This document shows, one piece after another, positions 47,710 to 61,863 of a DNA stretch of 64,000 nucleotides. This DNA is from Sambucus nigra (taxonomy: Eukaryota > Streptophyta > Magnoliopsida > Dipsacales > Adoxaceae), in the NCBI GenBank assembly GCA_949130495.1, contig OX422217.1:575890606-575954605 (forward strand), read 5' to 3'. The notes beneath the pieces were generated by a model. That model was not told the origin of the DNA. It did not search any database and worked only from the letters and a program-made list of their open reading frames with translations. The translations under genes and the position numbers were made by a program. Positions within the stretch are counted from its first letter, which is position 1; every line of letters begins with the position of its first letter.

Positions 47710-48911
47710 ATGATTGTGTTTGCATGTTTGTCATACACTAGTTGTGGTTTCATGATATATATATATATATATGTTTGCTAGTGTTATGACTTGTGTACTT
47801 TTTGTATACATTTTTTGAATTTTTTTTTTGAAAAATACAAAAAGATTTTATTTTGATAAAATTTTGAGAAAATCCAAAAAGATTTTTGTATTTTGTTTGC
47901 ACCGTTTATGGATGGACACTTAGGATGACCAAGTCACAACATCATTCCATTTTTTTATGTGACAATTTGATAGTGTTTTGAGACAATAGGTCAATTCATC
48001 CATGTGCTTTATAATGTTTGGAGTCATTGCGATGTAATTAAGTGTTACTTCCTACATGTTTGACTCATAATTTCCTTTATTGCACACGTGCACGAATTTG
48101 TTTGATTATTGTGCTTGTCTTATCACATGTTGGTTGGGAATTTTCACTTCAATCCTGTCTTCAAAATGAACCAAGGGCGATGAAACTTGATAAGAAAGTT
48201 GTGCATGTAAGAACGGTTTGTGAGTTTTTGTGCTTTATTTAAAAATGGGGAAGGGCTACGAAAGGTAATTATCTATTCTTTTCTATTAAGCCACCGTTTA
48301 ACCGGACCTAAAAAAATGAGGAATTTTATTATCTGGGGTCCAAAGAGGTTTAAAAGATCCCGAAAAACTTTAAAGGAAATAAAAAGAAATTCATGCCAAT
48401 TGTGGGCCATTTAGGTTTTTTCACCAATTCTCCAACGTTTGAGAATTTAGATTACCTCTAAAAGAAAATATAAGTGAGGGAGTTTGGATGGAGAATTTAA
48501 ACGGGTTTGCACGTCCTTGAAAGTCTTGAAAAAGTGCTACATAGATTTAGACGTTATTTGTGTGGAAATCACTCTGACTTTGATTTGTTGATTTGTTGAT
48601 TTGTATAAGAAGATGTCATCTAAATTCAACAACTTTTACACCTAAGGATACTTTTGATGTTCATTCGTAAGGGGTACACGTATGCATTGTGCAGATATGA
48701 TTAATTGAGTTGATTTTCCTATCGCATGTATTCACACCCATTCAATTTCCATGACATGGTTGTTTGAGTTTAATTCCATGGTGTGATTTTTGTATCATTA
48801 TTTTTGTACGAAAGATTGAAAAATAAAAAATAGTTTGTGAATGTTTTTAGATACTCCTTTGCATGCGCGTAGTTTGATCCATGTTCTCTATGCATTTTAT
48901 CGTGACACTCC
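47710..48911 (+). other. non-coding region after the gag relic
   Basis: Homologous, in the other orientation, to parts of the 3' internal region of the gag-only element (32.0-33.8 kb), which supports a shared gag-only family plan. No gene. It ends at the LTR of the next element (48912). Confidence 0.6.
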
Positions 48912-50174
48912 TGTGAGACCCCGCTTAAAATAATAACGGGTAGCCAACCCTATACTACAATTAATCAGGAATCTCAGATGGATCATGCTCAACATCTGCT
49001 GACGATACTAAAATAAATAAGCCTAACCACCCAAAAATTTATTTAAAAGCGGATGCAATAACTAAATAAAATAAACAAAGAATATCAAACCAACAACTTA
49101 CAACTACACACAAGGTAAAATGTACACAAGTACCAGGATAAAAGAAAGTGCTAGAATAAAAACAAAAATGAGTACACAAAAGGAAATATACCCGAATAAG
49201 CTGTCGGGTCATAGACAGTACAACAATCATGAAGAAGAAATATAAACAGCAACAATTAACCCTTGGGTGTAAACCCAATACACAACATGAATCCAACCTA
49301 GATTTACAAGAAGTAGGAAGCGACTATAATCTAAATCCCGCCACAGTCCACAACTGTTACAACTCCCAAGACTCTGAATAGAAAAGCATCTGGTATCCAT
49401 GCGGTAGGACACCTGTGGTATAATATACATACGTATAGCAAAAAGAGATATAAACGGGTTAGATCCCGAGGTGTAAAAATGTTTAGCAAGTGTGTTAACC
49501 GTGCATAATAAATATAAATGCACTATTTCATAATTAAGGTGGAGTCGCACTCTAGTGAAACCCCAAACTCATCTATCATCTATAGTTCGCACCTAATCGT
49601 GTCCTGAAACCTTAATTAAGTTACCCCGCTCACATAAGGACAACCTAACTTACCATTCACCCGGTCCATACCCACTTGACCTACCATCCTAACATAACCC
49701 AAATTTACTTTCCATTCTAAACCCACAGAAATATATATACACACATAATCCCTCATAGGCTTAGGTTCCAATTATAAATTTTAGTGTTACACATATTAAC
49801 ATTAAGCTTCAATATAAGAGTTTATTCTATAAACAACATATACACAAGTATTAAGGAAAAAAACTCTCTCCACTCTCAACATTGCACTACGTTTCGTGCG
49901 TGGGGCGTCTCGCAAAGCGAAATTCAAACAAGGAATCCCCCCGATAAACTACTCCTTGACAATGTCGATTGTAGGGATCCATTATGTCATCTACAGACAA
50001 CATAACACTGCAACTAATTAAATAATGAGTATTATATCTAAGAACATAAATAAATAAAAATCTCTTTAAATCCTTGAGGTCGATATAAATGTACATCAAA
50101 TAAACTAGTACACCAAATCAACAAAAATGTATGTCAAAGAAACTCCATATCCTCTTCACATGAAGGATAGATAA
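48912..50174 (-). mobile_element. 3' LTR of the outer element, first part
   Basis: Starts TGTGAGACCCCGCTTAAAA and aligns with 61864 onward (TGTGACACCCCGCTTCAAA). Interrupted at 50174 by the inner element; the alignment with 63160-63180 shows the uninterrupted site. Confidence 0.9.
49897..49985. repeat. shared motif copy 1 (outer LTR)
   Basis: Core TCTCGCAAAGCGAAATTC, then AAACAAGGAATCCCCC and GATAAACTACTCCTTGA. Confidence 0.9.
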
Positions 50175-50830
50175 TGTAACACCCCACCTAATTAAATACC
50201 GGGTGGCCAATCCCATACCAAATTAAAATAGAATATACAGTTGGCTCATTCTTAGCATCAATGTCGAAAACATTAACTAATCACCCAATACACAATTAAG
50301 TTGGTGTTAAAAACTTTCCAAATTTTAATTTCAACAAAATCCATTTTTTTCTTTTACCAATAACACAACACATATTATTCTATAACACTAATAACCCAAC
50401 AGATAACACAAAGGAATTTAAATGCAATTGGAAACGGGTCAGAGCCCGATGTGAAAATAATTTTGAAAATAGCAAGTATTTAACAAGTGCAATAAAGCAT
50501 TTATTATGTACATGTTAGTATCCAACTCTCACTTGCTATTCTCACCTCTCATCTATAGTGGACACTTAATGTTTCCTATTAACCTCCTAGTTAATGGTTC
50601 CTCCTAACTAGTTTTCATAATATGATTCCATACCATATCATAACCCCATATGTACCATACCATACATAGTACAATCATTCCTATACGTTTCCCATTAATA
50701 TGAATTAATCTTTTCAAATCTATAAGAATAAACATTCATTAACTTAATTCACTTCTTTTTATTTATTCACCGTCATCTACAATTATCACACAGTAGAATG
50801 AACTAACCACTATATACATTCATTTAATTC

Positions 50831-50913
<83 letters not shown>

Positions 50914-51444
50914 CGGCACCCCGAGACACAGCTGCGGTGCAATGCATTACTCTGCTATCATGTCCCAATATCGCTGGTCGCCGAATAGGGGACTAAAGGT
51001 TCGGTAAGGATTCCACGAACTACAATCAACAACACAAACATTTGGAGACAAACATAGTTCTCATACCCATGGGTCACGCACATACCTACGTTCCCATAGT
51101 CAACGAACTTATCAACTCCCCGATAAGTTTTTCATAGACCTATGTTCTTGAGCGATAAATCAAAGATCCCATGGATTCATCAAGATATGACTGCCCTCAC
51201 ATGCAAACCTCCCCATCGATAGCAAGTTAGCTAGGTATGTCATACACATAAATCATCAATCAATCAAATAGGCATTATCATCTACCTATAATATATTATA
51301 AACAAGGTACTCACATTACCCTAAGATAATTCCCATACATAGAATTATATCTTTCGAATCCTACGTATTAAAATATCATGACTTATCAACAAAACCAACA
51401 TCCTCGCATCCTATAATATATCTCCACTCCCTACGTCGCTAAGG

Positions 51445-51530
51445 TTCATGCCCAGAGAATCTCGCAAAGCGAAATCCAAACAAGGAACCCCTCCAATACA
51501 CTACTACTTAACTTTGTCAGTTGTGGAGGT
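51445..51530. repeat. shared motif copy 2 (inner 3' LTR)
   Basis: TCTCGCAAAGCGAAATCC, then AAACAAGGAACCCCTCC and AATACACTACTACTTAA. Confidence 0.9.
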
Positions 51531-51837
51531 CCGTCAACTTCAAATACGCAATCGGGATAACCTCATCCCCTCTTTCAACCAAATGTGGTCTGAACTCCCA
51601 ATCAATTAAATCGCAATTTCAATTTAATTATCATCATTCTAATCAATTAAATCCCAATCACATTAATTCGGTTCTTATCTAGGGCTTACTGATCTTCCCT
51701 AAGTCCCATTATATCCAAGGTTCATATACTTTTCCCAAAATTCTTTCCTATTTGAATTTACTATTTGGCAATTTCTCTCACTCCAATAAACTGGCATCTC
51801 AAAACTGGACTATGATAAAATCTCCAAAAATTTCCTC

Positions 51838-51925
51838 TGTCGCTCGAACTAGAATGATTGTTGTTTGAACAACTTCCACGTGTCGTTCGAGTGACTTCGT
51901 GCGAGATCGCACGAGATGTCACTGT
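51838..51925. repeat. palindrome array, inner 3' LTR
   Basis: GTCGCTCGAAC, GTTGTTTGAACAAC, GTCGTTCGAGTGAC and GTGCGAGATCGCACGAG: imperfect palindromes with CpG, in the LTR slot matching the Tekay array. Confidence 0.85.
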
Positions 51926-53040
51926 TCGTCTTATTTCCCAGAATTCTGCGTTTTCACCATTTTTTTAACCTAAAAACCTCTGAGAGTCAACACCCAACAT
52001 CTCATCATCAATATCCATTAACACTTATCATGTTATAACTCATTCCCAACATCTCATCATCAAGAGTTTGAATTAAAAGCATATATTTATCCTCTTTTTT
52101 TTTAAATTATCTACATGATATCTTCAAGAACACACCAATGATTCTCATAATTTCCTCAACAGATTTGTGATTATTTCGTGAATTACTATCTACCTACAAC
52201 ATGAGTTTGATTCCTATATATTTTCAGATTCCAGAAATCCATTAACAACTCTATTTTTTCATGTTCCAAACATAAAAAATCTCATCTTTTCTATAACTAT
52301 TCTAACATGGACAATATACAAACTTAGATTGCAATTATCAAACACATCCCTCTAATTAAGATCTGATCCTTTGGTGTAGTATATAACAGGTGGTTCTCCC
52401 TTTCTCCGGTCACTTACGGTGGTGGTTGGTGGTGGTGACCTTTGGTCCTTAGTTCTCCTCCTTTCCAAGCAAGATTCTCTCTTCCCAAGCAACCTTTCAC
52501 TTTCTCTCAAAAGATGACCTCTCAATTTTTGTGTAGAAGAGATGAATGAACCCACACACAACTAATCTCCAAATATTTATAATAGGACAAAATCCAAAAT
52601 CACTATCCATCCCCCTTGTAAAAATAACCAAAATGCCCTTTTGGGTTGTCTTTTTATTTCCAAATGACCCGAGACCCAAAACCAACATCCAAATAGACTT
52701 TTCTGACTATTTCAACCCTTCCGGATGCAAAAAAATAGTCAAAATGACTATAAGGTTGATGTAAAATATGTTTCCTTTTTAATTTAATAAATTAGTCCCG
52801 ACACGTCCCATACCGCGTCCGACTAAAAATTCAAATTACTGAATTAGTATCACACAACCACATCAATAGCATCACATTCATATATTACCTAAATATCTTT
52901 AAGTAATATTCAGAATAATTCATTTTAATATCCACAATTCGGATAAAACCCAAATGAATTAATTTATAATAAAATCCAATTAATCCATTAATTTAAAATA
53001 TAACCCATTTTAAAAGTCATTAAAATTAAGGGGTATTACA

Positions 53041-54434
53041 TACTTCCCCCCTTATAACAGAATTTCGTCCCGAAATTCAGAAAGATAAATCATACTGGTA
53101 AGATCAACTCTAAGTATAAGTCTCACAACGCAAGTAATCTATGTCGTACCGCCCATATAGTACTTTATCAAAAATCCCCATTGATGTTACACGCCAAGCC
53201 TCACCATATAGTTTCTACTGAATCGAATTTAAACTTTATGCAATCTTCCCTATACCATCCTCGTGACAAAGTTTGGGAAAAAATGACCCTCACTTATTAA
53301 ACAAATAAATCCTCAAGTCATAACTACTTACTCTTTCACAATTCTGAAAAATACTACAATCCAACCATCCAGGGCGCCCAAACACCCTTCCATTATAAAA
53401 TGGCTACGGTTACCCACATTATACTATGATTTATCTCAAAGGTTATAAACTCATATCCTTAAGACCTAACTTACTTCGACTCCCAATTTTTTTAGTTTCA
53501 TGCGTGGGGTGTCTCGCAAGCGAAATCCAAACAAGGAACCCCCCTGATACACTACTACCTAAAGTAATTGGTCATCGAAACTCCTCAGGTCCTTAGTCAA
53601 TAGTACATAACCTCCCTACAGGTTCTATCGATTTCAAATAAAAGTCTACTCATCTACTCTCTTATTAAAGACAAGATGCTGGCTATACGCTCTCATATAC
53701 CACAAGTCAATGCACGCCGCTAGTCACATCATGTTCAGACATGCCCAACGTAAGTAATTCCGTGATAAAAATAAAACCCACGTGATGACATGAAAAAATA
53801 TAGGTGTCCCACACCCCTCGGTGAGTCTACGTAAATAACAGTGCTATTGGCGAAGTTTAGTAACCCTTTTGCCTATACAATATTAATCGCTATAAAAATT
53901 AGTATGCGCCTCATGACTCCTTAAATAGAAAACATACCCTCATTCGCGGGTGATGGTTGTCGACTCCCACTATTATAACTTTGCTCCGATGAGTCGAGAA
54001 AAATTTTACCCCAAATTTTCAGTTCTAGTTAACCACAGTCCACTATATGCCCAAGCATTTGAATATATTGCCTTCGTTAGGTAACACACACAATTCCCTC
54101 ATTTTAAGAACTTCTACTGATCACTCTCCTCAATTTAACATAATAGGGGTAACCTCGACTATGGTCATCATACTTGAACATACTTCATAACCTCCTAGGT
54201 ACGATATTCGCCATCCGTCCAATGGACCTCATCTGTCATACTCTTTGTTCTGTCATGCCCGGACATAAATAAGATTAACTGATATATACGTGATAGCCGA
54301 AGAACGAAATCTCACCAAGGAAATCAACAGTCCTAAACATAAGGCTCTATATCAAACAAAGTAACGCTCAGCTGAAAGTATTGTAAATCGTACAGACCCT
54401 AAAGGACACTAGAACCTGATGCTCTGATACCACC
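53041..54434 (-). other. internal domain of the inner element, non-coding
   Basis: Begins, in plus coordinates, with the polypurine tract (tacttccccccttataa) and the hairpin 53060-53078, holds a shared-motif copy at 53500-53570, and ends with a leader (54300-54420) that aligns with the Tekay leader at 20859-20970 (ttctagtgtcctttag, gatatagagcc, aggactgttg) and the reversed primer site. No protein fragment of gag or pol was found. Confidence 0.85.
53500..53572. repeat. shared motif copy 3 (inner internal domain)
   Basis: GTCTCGCAAGCGAAATCC, then AAACAAGGAACCCCCC and GATACACTACTACCTAA. Confidence 0.9.
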
Positions 54435-55884
54435 TGTAACACCCAGCCTAATTAAATACCGGGTGGCCAGTCCCATACCAAATTAAAACAAAATATACAG
54501 TCGGCTCATTCTTAGCATCACTGTCGAAAACATTAACTAATCACCCAATACCCAATTAAGCCGGTGTTAAAAACTTTCCAAATTTTAATTTCAACAAAAC
54601 CATTTTTTTTCTTTTACCAATAACACAACACATATTATTCTATAACACTAATAACCGAACATATAACACAAAAGAATTTAAATGAAATTGGAATAAAAAT
54701 TCCCAAATAATTATCCAATACAGTAATCCCCACAATAGTAAATGTATTAAAACGACACGAGTACAAAACTATTTGACTCAGATAGAAAGAAGATAACTGA
54801 ATTCCTTTTGGGCGACATGAATCAAATGAAGATAGGTGTCCAACCAATATTCCATAGCTCCATAAGGTTGGAGTCCTTGATGCTAGACACCTAATATAGA
54901 AGGTACAATAGAAAAGAAAATATGCAAGGAAATGGTCAGAGCCCGATGTGAAAATGATTTTGAAAACAAAAAGTATTTAACAAGTGCAATAAAGTATTTA
55001 TTATGTACATGTTAGTATCCAACTCTAACTTGCTATTCTCACTTCTCATCTATAGTGCACACTTAACGTTTCCTATTAACCTCCTAGTCAATTGTTCCTC
55101 CTAATTAGTTTCCACAATATGATTCCATCCCATATCATAACCCTGTATGTCCCATACCATACGTAGTACAATCATTCTTATACATTTCCCATTAACATGA
55201 ATTAATCTTTTCAAATCTATAAGAATAAACATTCATTAACTTAATTCACTTATTTTTCTTTATTCACCGTCATCTATAATTATCGCACAGTAGAATGAAC
55301 TAACCACTATATACATTCATTTAATTCATTATATATATATATATATATATATATAATACGGCACCCCGAGACACAGCTGCGGTGCAATGCATTACTCTGC
55401 TATCATGTCCCAATATCACTGGTCGCCAAATAGGGGACTAAAGGTTTGGTAACGATTCCACGAACCACAATCAATAACACAAACATTTGGAGGCGAACAT
55501 AGATATCATACCCATGGGTCACGCACATACCTACGTTCACATAGTCAGCGGACTTATCAACTCCCCGATAAGTCTTTCATAGACCTATGTTCTTGAGCGA
55601 CAAATCAAAGATCCCATGGATTCATCAGGATATGACTGTCGTCACGTGCAAACCTCTCCATCGATAGCAAGTGAGCTAGGTATGTCATACACATAAATCA
55701 TCAATCAATCAAATAGTCATTATCATCTACCTATAATATACTATAAACAAGGTACTCACATTACCCTAAGATAATTACCAAACGTAGCATTATATCTTTC
55801 GAATCCTACGTATTAAAATGTCATGACTTATCAAAAAAACCGACATCCTCACAACCTATAACATCTCTCCACTCCCGACGTCGT

Positions 55885-55965
55885 TAAGGTTCATGCGGAG
55901 CATCTCGCAAAGACAAATCCAAACAAGGAACCCCTCCAATACACTACTACTTAACATTATTGGTC
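55885..55965. repeat. shared motif copy 4 (inner 5' LTR)
   Basis: CATCTCGCAAAGACAAATCC, then AAACAAGGAACCCCTCC and AATACACTACTACTTAA. Confidence 0.9.
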
Positions 55966-56280
55966 GTGGAGGTCCGTCAACTTCAAATACGCAATCGGGA
56001 TAACCTCATCCCCTCTTTCAACCAAATGTGGTCTGAACTCCCAATCAATTAAATCCCAATTTCCATTTAATTATCATCATTCTAATCAATTTAATCCTAA
56101 TCACATTAATTAAATTCTTATATAGGGCTTACTGATCTTCCCTAAGTCCCATTATATCCAAGTTTCATATACTTTTACCAAAATTCTTTCCTATTTGAAT
56201 TTACTATTTGGCAATTTCTCTCACTCCAATAAACTGGCAACTCAAAATTGGACTGTGATAAAATCTCCAAAATTTTCCTC

Positions 56281-56395
56281 TGTCGCTCGAACCAGAATGA
56301 TTGTCGTTTGAACGACTTCCACGTGTCGTTCGAGCGACTTCGCACGAGATGCCATCTCGCACAAACGACTTCGCGCGAGATCGCGCGAGATGTCA
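56281..56395. repeat. palindrome array, inner 5' LTR
   Basis: GTCGTTTGAACGAC, GTCGTTCGAGCGAC and CGCGCGAGATCGCGCGAG with flanking half-sites. It has one block of about 25 bases more than the 3' LTR copy. Confidence 0.9.
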
Positions 56396-58262
56396 CTGTT
56401 CATCTTATTTCCCAGAATTCTGCGTTTTCACCATTTTCTTAACCTAAAAACCTCTGAGAGTCAACACCCAACATCTCATCATCAATCCCCATTAACACCT
56501 AGTAGGTTATAAATCATTCCCAACATCTCATCATCAAGAGTTTGAATTAAAAGCACATATTTATCCTTTTTTTTTTAAAATTATCTACATGGTATCTTGA
56601 AGAACACACCAATGGTTCTCATAATTTCCTCAACAGATTTGTGATTATTTCATGGATTACTATCTACCTACAACATGAGTTTGATTCCTATATATTTTCA
56701 GATTCCAGGAATCCATTAACAACTCTATCTTTCATCTTCCGAACTTAAAAAATCTCATCTTTTATATAACTATTCTAACATGGACAATATACAAACTTAG
56801 ATTGCAATTATCAAACACTTGCCTCTAATGAAGATCTGATCATTTGGTGTAGTATATCACAGGTGGTTCTCCCTTTCTCCGGTCACTTCCGGTGGTGGTT
56901 GGTGGTAGTGACCTTTGGTCCTTAGTTCTCCTCCTTTCCAAGCAAGCTTCTCTCTTCCCAAGCAACCTTTCACTTTCTCTCAAAATATGACCTCTCAATT
57001 GTTGTATACAAGGGATGAATGAACCCATGTACAACTAATCTCCAAATATTTCTAATTGGATAAAATCCAAAATCACTATTCTTCCCCCTTGTAAAAATAA
57101 CCAAAATGCCCTTTGGGTTGTCTTTTTATTTCCAAATGACTCGAGACCCTAAACCAACATCCAAATAGACTTTTCTGACTATTTCAACCCTTTCGGATGC
57201 AACGATGCACTCGAAACGACTATAAGGTTGATGTAAAAATATGTTTCCTTTTTAATTTAATAAATTAGTCCCGACACGTCCCATACCGCATCCGACTAAA
57301 AATTCAAATTACTGAATTACTATCACACAACCACATCAATAGCATCACATTGATATATTACCTAAATATGTTTAAGTAATATTCAAAACCATTCATTTTA
57401 ATATCCACAAATCGGATAAAACCCAAATGAATTAATTTATAATAAAATCCAATTAATCCATTAATTTAAAATATAACCCATTTTAAAAGTCATTAAAATT
57501 ACGGGGTATTACAGATTAATATATATTTACTCTAAATATATATAATCAATCATTCATTTCTATAAACACGTATACATAACACACATAATGTATACTTTGC
57601 CATCAATGACTTTCCCCATTAATATGAATAATTATATTACGCGCATATAACGATTCTAAGACCTCCCTTCCAGGTTTCCCCACCGTGAGTGCCCCTAAAT
57701 AGCTATCATCTTCCAGGTCCTATCACACACAAGACAACCTGGGTACCTACATCGCATAACGTCGGGAAGTGACCATATACCTTCGACAATGAGTCATAAC
57801 CACACCCGGAATTACCTCACTTTGAACAATAATCACACAATATATAATAACCGGTCGTATGGCCGAGGAATATATTCATCCTGCATTAACTAGCCAGGGG
57901 ACTTCACCTCATGCGCGTAACTTCCCCTATGATAGCATTTAGAGAGGTGTGTAGATACATATATATTTATCATTCACAATGTATAGATATGTACCATCAA
58001 TCACATTATATGTATAAATCATCACACAAGAAATATACATTTGTTCCATATTTACATAACCATTTCATTATATATATTAATCTCTATATATGAAAGCATA
58101 CTCTATCTCCAATCCGTGTTCATTCACTAACATGAGCTAGCGATATCTATACAACTCCCGTAATACTCACCCTTTATTTAACGCATGTATATATTTTAAA
58201 AATTCTCTCTTATACAGTGCCTCACTTGAATTCATCCATTACCCCTATGATATGACTAAGCT

Positions 58263-58266
<4 letters not shown>

Positions 58267-58312
<46 letters not shown>
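58267..58312. repeat. (AT)n microsatellite in the outer LTR
   Basis: Matches 63919-63965 in the other LTR at the same position. Confidence 0.95.
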
Positions 58313-58314
<2 letters not shown>

Positions 58315-59164
58315 CACATTAAGGTTACTCACTTAAAGTTTAATGGATGAAACAATCTCTATTCATCCCATTTATATCCGAATGCACTCCGATATATCTA
58401 ATAATAATCTCGACTATAGGTATACACATAACTAATAGTTTACAAACGACCATCTTAATCCTCAATTCATTTTATAATCCTTTCAAATATTGAAATCCTA
58501 ATTGTTACTCACACAATCAATAATTTGTAAGCCTCAAGCTCGAAACTACATTTATTTTATGATCTCATCATACATTGGGATATCCCATAGTTAATCACTC
58601 GCCGATATGTATAGACTAGTCCGACGATAAGTATACTCAGAACTATTGGTTGGTAATGAGTTAATTTACCCTCACTTTAGATTACGGTTCAATGTCTCCT
58701 AATGAACCCTTAACCTTAATGCATTTACGATTTATTCCTTGAGATTATCATCACAAAGGATACACGACCTCTCTCTTGCGTTGGTCCCTAATCATATCCT
58801 AAATAGAATCCCATCGCTATAAGGAATTAACACTAAGATTGGTACCTAAGTTTCATATTATGCCATCACAATTTCCTCATGATATCCTCAACCTCGCATC
58901 ATGTATTAACTCACATAAAATTTCCAAATAGAACTCCCATCCCTAATAATTCCCCACTACATCGACACGATGAACTCCAATGCATACGAATGTCGGTTTA
59001 CACAAACTAGTTCGATATAATCCCAAGATCAAAACATAGGAGAAACTCCTGATAATTCTCCAAAACATATCTCTTTCATCACATACGAATGTCCCAAATC
59101 AATAAACCCAATTGAAATGGACCAAAACTCTCTCTAGAAAAACCTTGCTAAAACAGCCGTGTTT

Positions 59165-59370
59165 TCGAATCGATTCGACCTGGCCCGAATCGATTCGGTC
59201 TCAAGGGAGAATTGATTCGCCCCATCTGCCAATCGATTCGGTCCAAAGGACCTGGGAGTCTGTCTTAGACCGAATCGATTCTCCTTGGGTATGAATTGAT
59301 TCGATCATACAGACCTGACACTTTTGCGTAAGTTGAATCGATTCTCTTAGGGGGCGAATCGATTCGGGTC
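59165..59370. repeat. palindrome array, outer LTR
   Basis: At least five CGAATCGATTCG-type palindromes plus half-changed forms (gaattgattcg) within 205 bases. The core is ATCGAT, not TTCGAA, but the layout and spacing resemble the Tekay and copia arrays. Confidence 0.95.
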
Positions 59371-60104
59371 TGCAGAACTCTAAAGGTTTCTTCTTCTTAA
59401 CAAAACCTACGAATTATAAACCCTAAAATCATCACTTCTAACTCCTAAACCTTCATCATATCATGATTCTAAGCCAATAAATCAACACAAATTTGATCCC
59501 AACCATCTCTACACAATCAAACCCATATATAAACACCAATTTCAAGATTTGATCTACAAAATCTAGGTTTTGCTATTAATACCCAAAATCCAATTATTTT
59601 ATCCACAAATTATGACATGAAATACACAAATGAAATATTTAGCAAGATTAAACACTTGCCTCAGAATTGTAGAGGTTGAATCCTTCCCGAAGTCGCATAC
59701 GGGCCGAAAATCTCTAAGCTTTTTGTCTTCTCTCCCTCTCTTGCTTTCTTACTTTCTCTTTCTATCTTTCTCAAATGATAAGGGCTGATCTGTAAGCCTC
59801 TTAAACCCTTAAAACATAAATCCCTATTTTAATTGATAATACACACTTTAAATGACTCGTTTACTCCAATTCGAGTCAAACTGACTTAAAAATATTTCGG
59901 ACCCAAAATAAATCCCAAGGATAGTCATTTCGACTATCTCGACCCATCCGGAATCAATGGCGCACTCGGAATCGTCATTTGAACTACTTAATAACATTCT
60001 TAATTTTGAACTTCAATTACCAAATTTTAAAATTCTCCAATTTAAATAAATTTTATTTCTCCCAAAAATTTAATTTCTCAATCCCAAAGGCACGGGGTAT
60101 TACA

Positions 60105-61863
60105 TACTTCCCCCTTTATAAGAATTTCTTTCGCGAAATTTTAAGACATGCCTAGGACTTTGAATCTCATCTAGTCCTTATATCTACCCCCAAGATCACT
60201 ATACCCATCTCTACCAGTTCTCACATCGAACCATATAAATTTTAACATCAAACTAGCTACCCAGGGCGCCCATACACCTCGTAACCGTGCTCCACTCATA
60301 AAAACATAACCCGGATCCACTAGCCTCAAATCGTAATATATAACTCTTAACAATTTCTATAGTAGCATATTAAATATATATAAAAGTTTGAAATTTCCAA
60401 GGGTTGAACTCTTCTCAATTCCTGAAATTTGCTACATTCATGCAAGGGAGGTCTCGCAAGCGAAATCCAAACAAGAAACCCTCCCAATACATTACTGTTG
60501 CTATGTCGGGGATTGGGATTTATTGAACCAAGATTAAGGTTTTATAAAATATTTTCAAATCATAAATATTGCCGTAGGCCCATATACCAACACAATATAA
60601 AGAAATTTCGTGTCTCTCGACACGCCAATCAAATACCATATGTTCAAGACACAAGGCCTCAACAAATACAATACTCTTGCCAACAACTAATCCTCCAAAC
60701 TTATACATATAGGAGCTAAATTCCCCGCTCAACAATGGATCTGCTAAACTCTGAACCTCTCAGTTATACAATTCCTTTACATTACCTTAAAGCATTACCA
60801 AGATAAATCCTTCTCTTATTGGAACACTACCATAACCTACTGCAGCCTATCTATAAGACAATGACTTTATAACCATTACGAAACAAACTTTAACAGTCCG
60901 CACTTTCGGAACTCAATATAATAACTCTCTATTAACTCATCGTGAAACGATCTGTTATCCCAAAAGATACCATACAGAGACCGCACTTACTAACCCCTTC
61001 CTTAAAGGAAAATTCTATACACACTATGGTTATAGCAGCTAACTCTTCATTATACTTTACATGCGACGCCCTCAATACTGCGCACAACATCAGCAAAACC
61101 CAAAGAAAGGCACTCTACCTTGTACTCCCATAATTCAATTGTTTTCCTTCATCCATGAATCCCTGTTCAAAGTCCTCTACCCCTTCTAGGATAATCTTTC
61201 TTCCTAAAACTTATTTCTCCACAAGGGAAACATCTTCCCAAAAATTCTTCCTAACTATTTCGAAGGATAAAATGCTATTGCGACCCCTGACAACTCCTCC
61301 GGTCCTACTTAATAGACCCAAAACCCAAATTCCATACTCCCTCTTCCTAGAAGGTGATACTCCCAACATTGGGATAACCCCGCACACCTCACATCGATTT
61401 TCCTAATAAACACTGGCGAATTCATCAACCTAAACCTCCCAAGGGCTTCACTACCCATTCATCCTCATCACTTACCTTATCAATCACAGAATTCGCCATT
61501 CAAGTCACTTCTTCTTCATACTCGACCATCATCAAATCACCTTGAATCATCGATAAAATTCTCATCCTTATCTCCGCTTGAGGCAAGGAAAGAAATTACC
61601 TCCAGTCAAAGCGTACCCAAACTCTATTATGGGTACTACATCTCTCATCTCGTCCCTCCCTGGATGACATATTCTTGGCGATATCTGAGATGAAAGCAAC
61701 TGTGTCAGAACGTCGTTCAAATGAATACACCTCTCAGAAGAAGATAAACGTATTGAACACAGCAATCCTAATAGTAGGGCTCTACACCAATAACGCTAAC
61801 GGAAGAACGCAGAAAACCTGCACAGATCCTAAAGACACTAGAACCTGATGCTCTGATACCATC
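60105..61863 (-). other. internal domain of the outer element, non-coding
   Basis: Polypurine tract (tacttccccctttataa) at the left, a weakened hairpin at 60122-60141, a shared-motif copy at 60440-60505, and a leader plus reversed primer site at the right (61820-61860, aacctgatgctctgatacca). No coding frame or pol relic. Confidence 0.85.
60440..60505. repeat. shared motif copy 5 (outer internal domain)
   Basis: GTCTCGCAAGCGAAATCC, then AAACAAGAAACCCTCCC and AATACATTACTG. Confidence 0.88.

Larger units (their letters stand above)
50175..53040 (-). mobile_element. 3' LTR of the inner element (2866 bp)
   Basis: Ends TGTAACACCCC and GGGGTATTACA. (AT)n of about 80 bases at 50833-50912. Shared motif at 51455-51530; decayed palindrome array at 51838-51925. 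Lacks 238 bases present in the other LTR between two GGAA tetramers (joined near 50432). Confidence 0.92.
54435..57513 (-). mobile_element. 5' LTR of the inner element (3079 bp)
   Basis: Same ends as 50175-53040. Short (AT)n (55330-55355, 26 bases against about 80). Shared motif at 55885-55965; palindrome array at 56281-56395, longer than in the 3' copy. Confidence 0.92.
50170..57518 (-). mobile_element. non-coding gypsy-like element (inner), complete
   Basis: Two LTRs (50175-53040 and 54435-57513), a 1.4-kb internal domain without coding frames, a reversed primer site (54421-54432) and a polypurine tract (53041-53051). Flanks GATAA and GATTA are a near-perfect 5-bp target duplication, and the empty site is visible at about 63165-63180. 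The LTRs are related to the Tekay LTR over several blocks (for example the 'gcaccgcagct' and 'aagtccgctgat' regions in reverse). Probably mobilised by Tekay-type proteins. Confidence 0.9.
57514..60104 (-). mobile_element. 3' LTR of the outer element, second part
   Basis: Continues 48912-50174 and ends ...GGGGTATTACA before a polypurine tract. Contains (AT)n at 58267-58312 and the palindrome array at 59165-59370. Confidence 0.9.
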
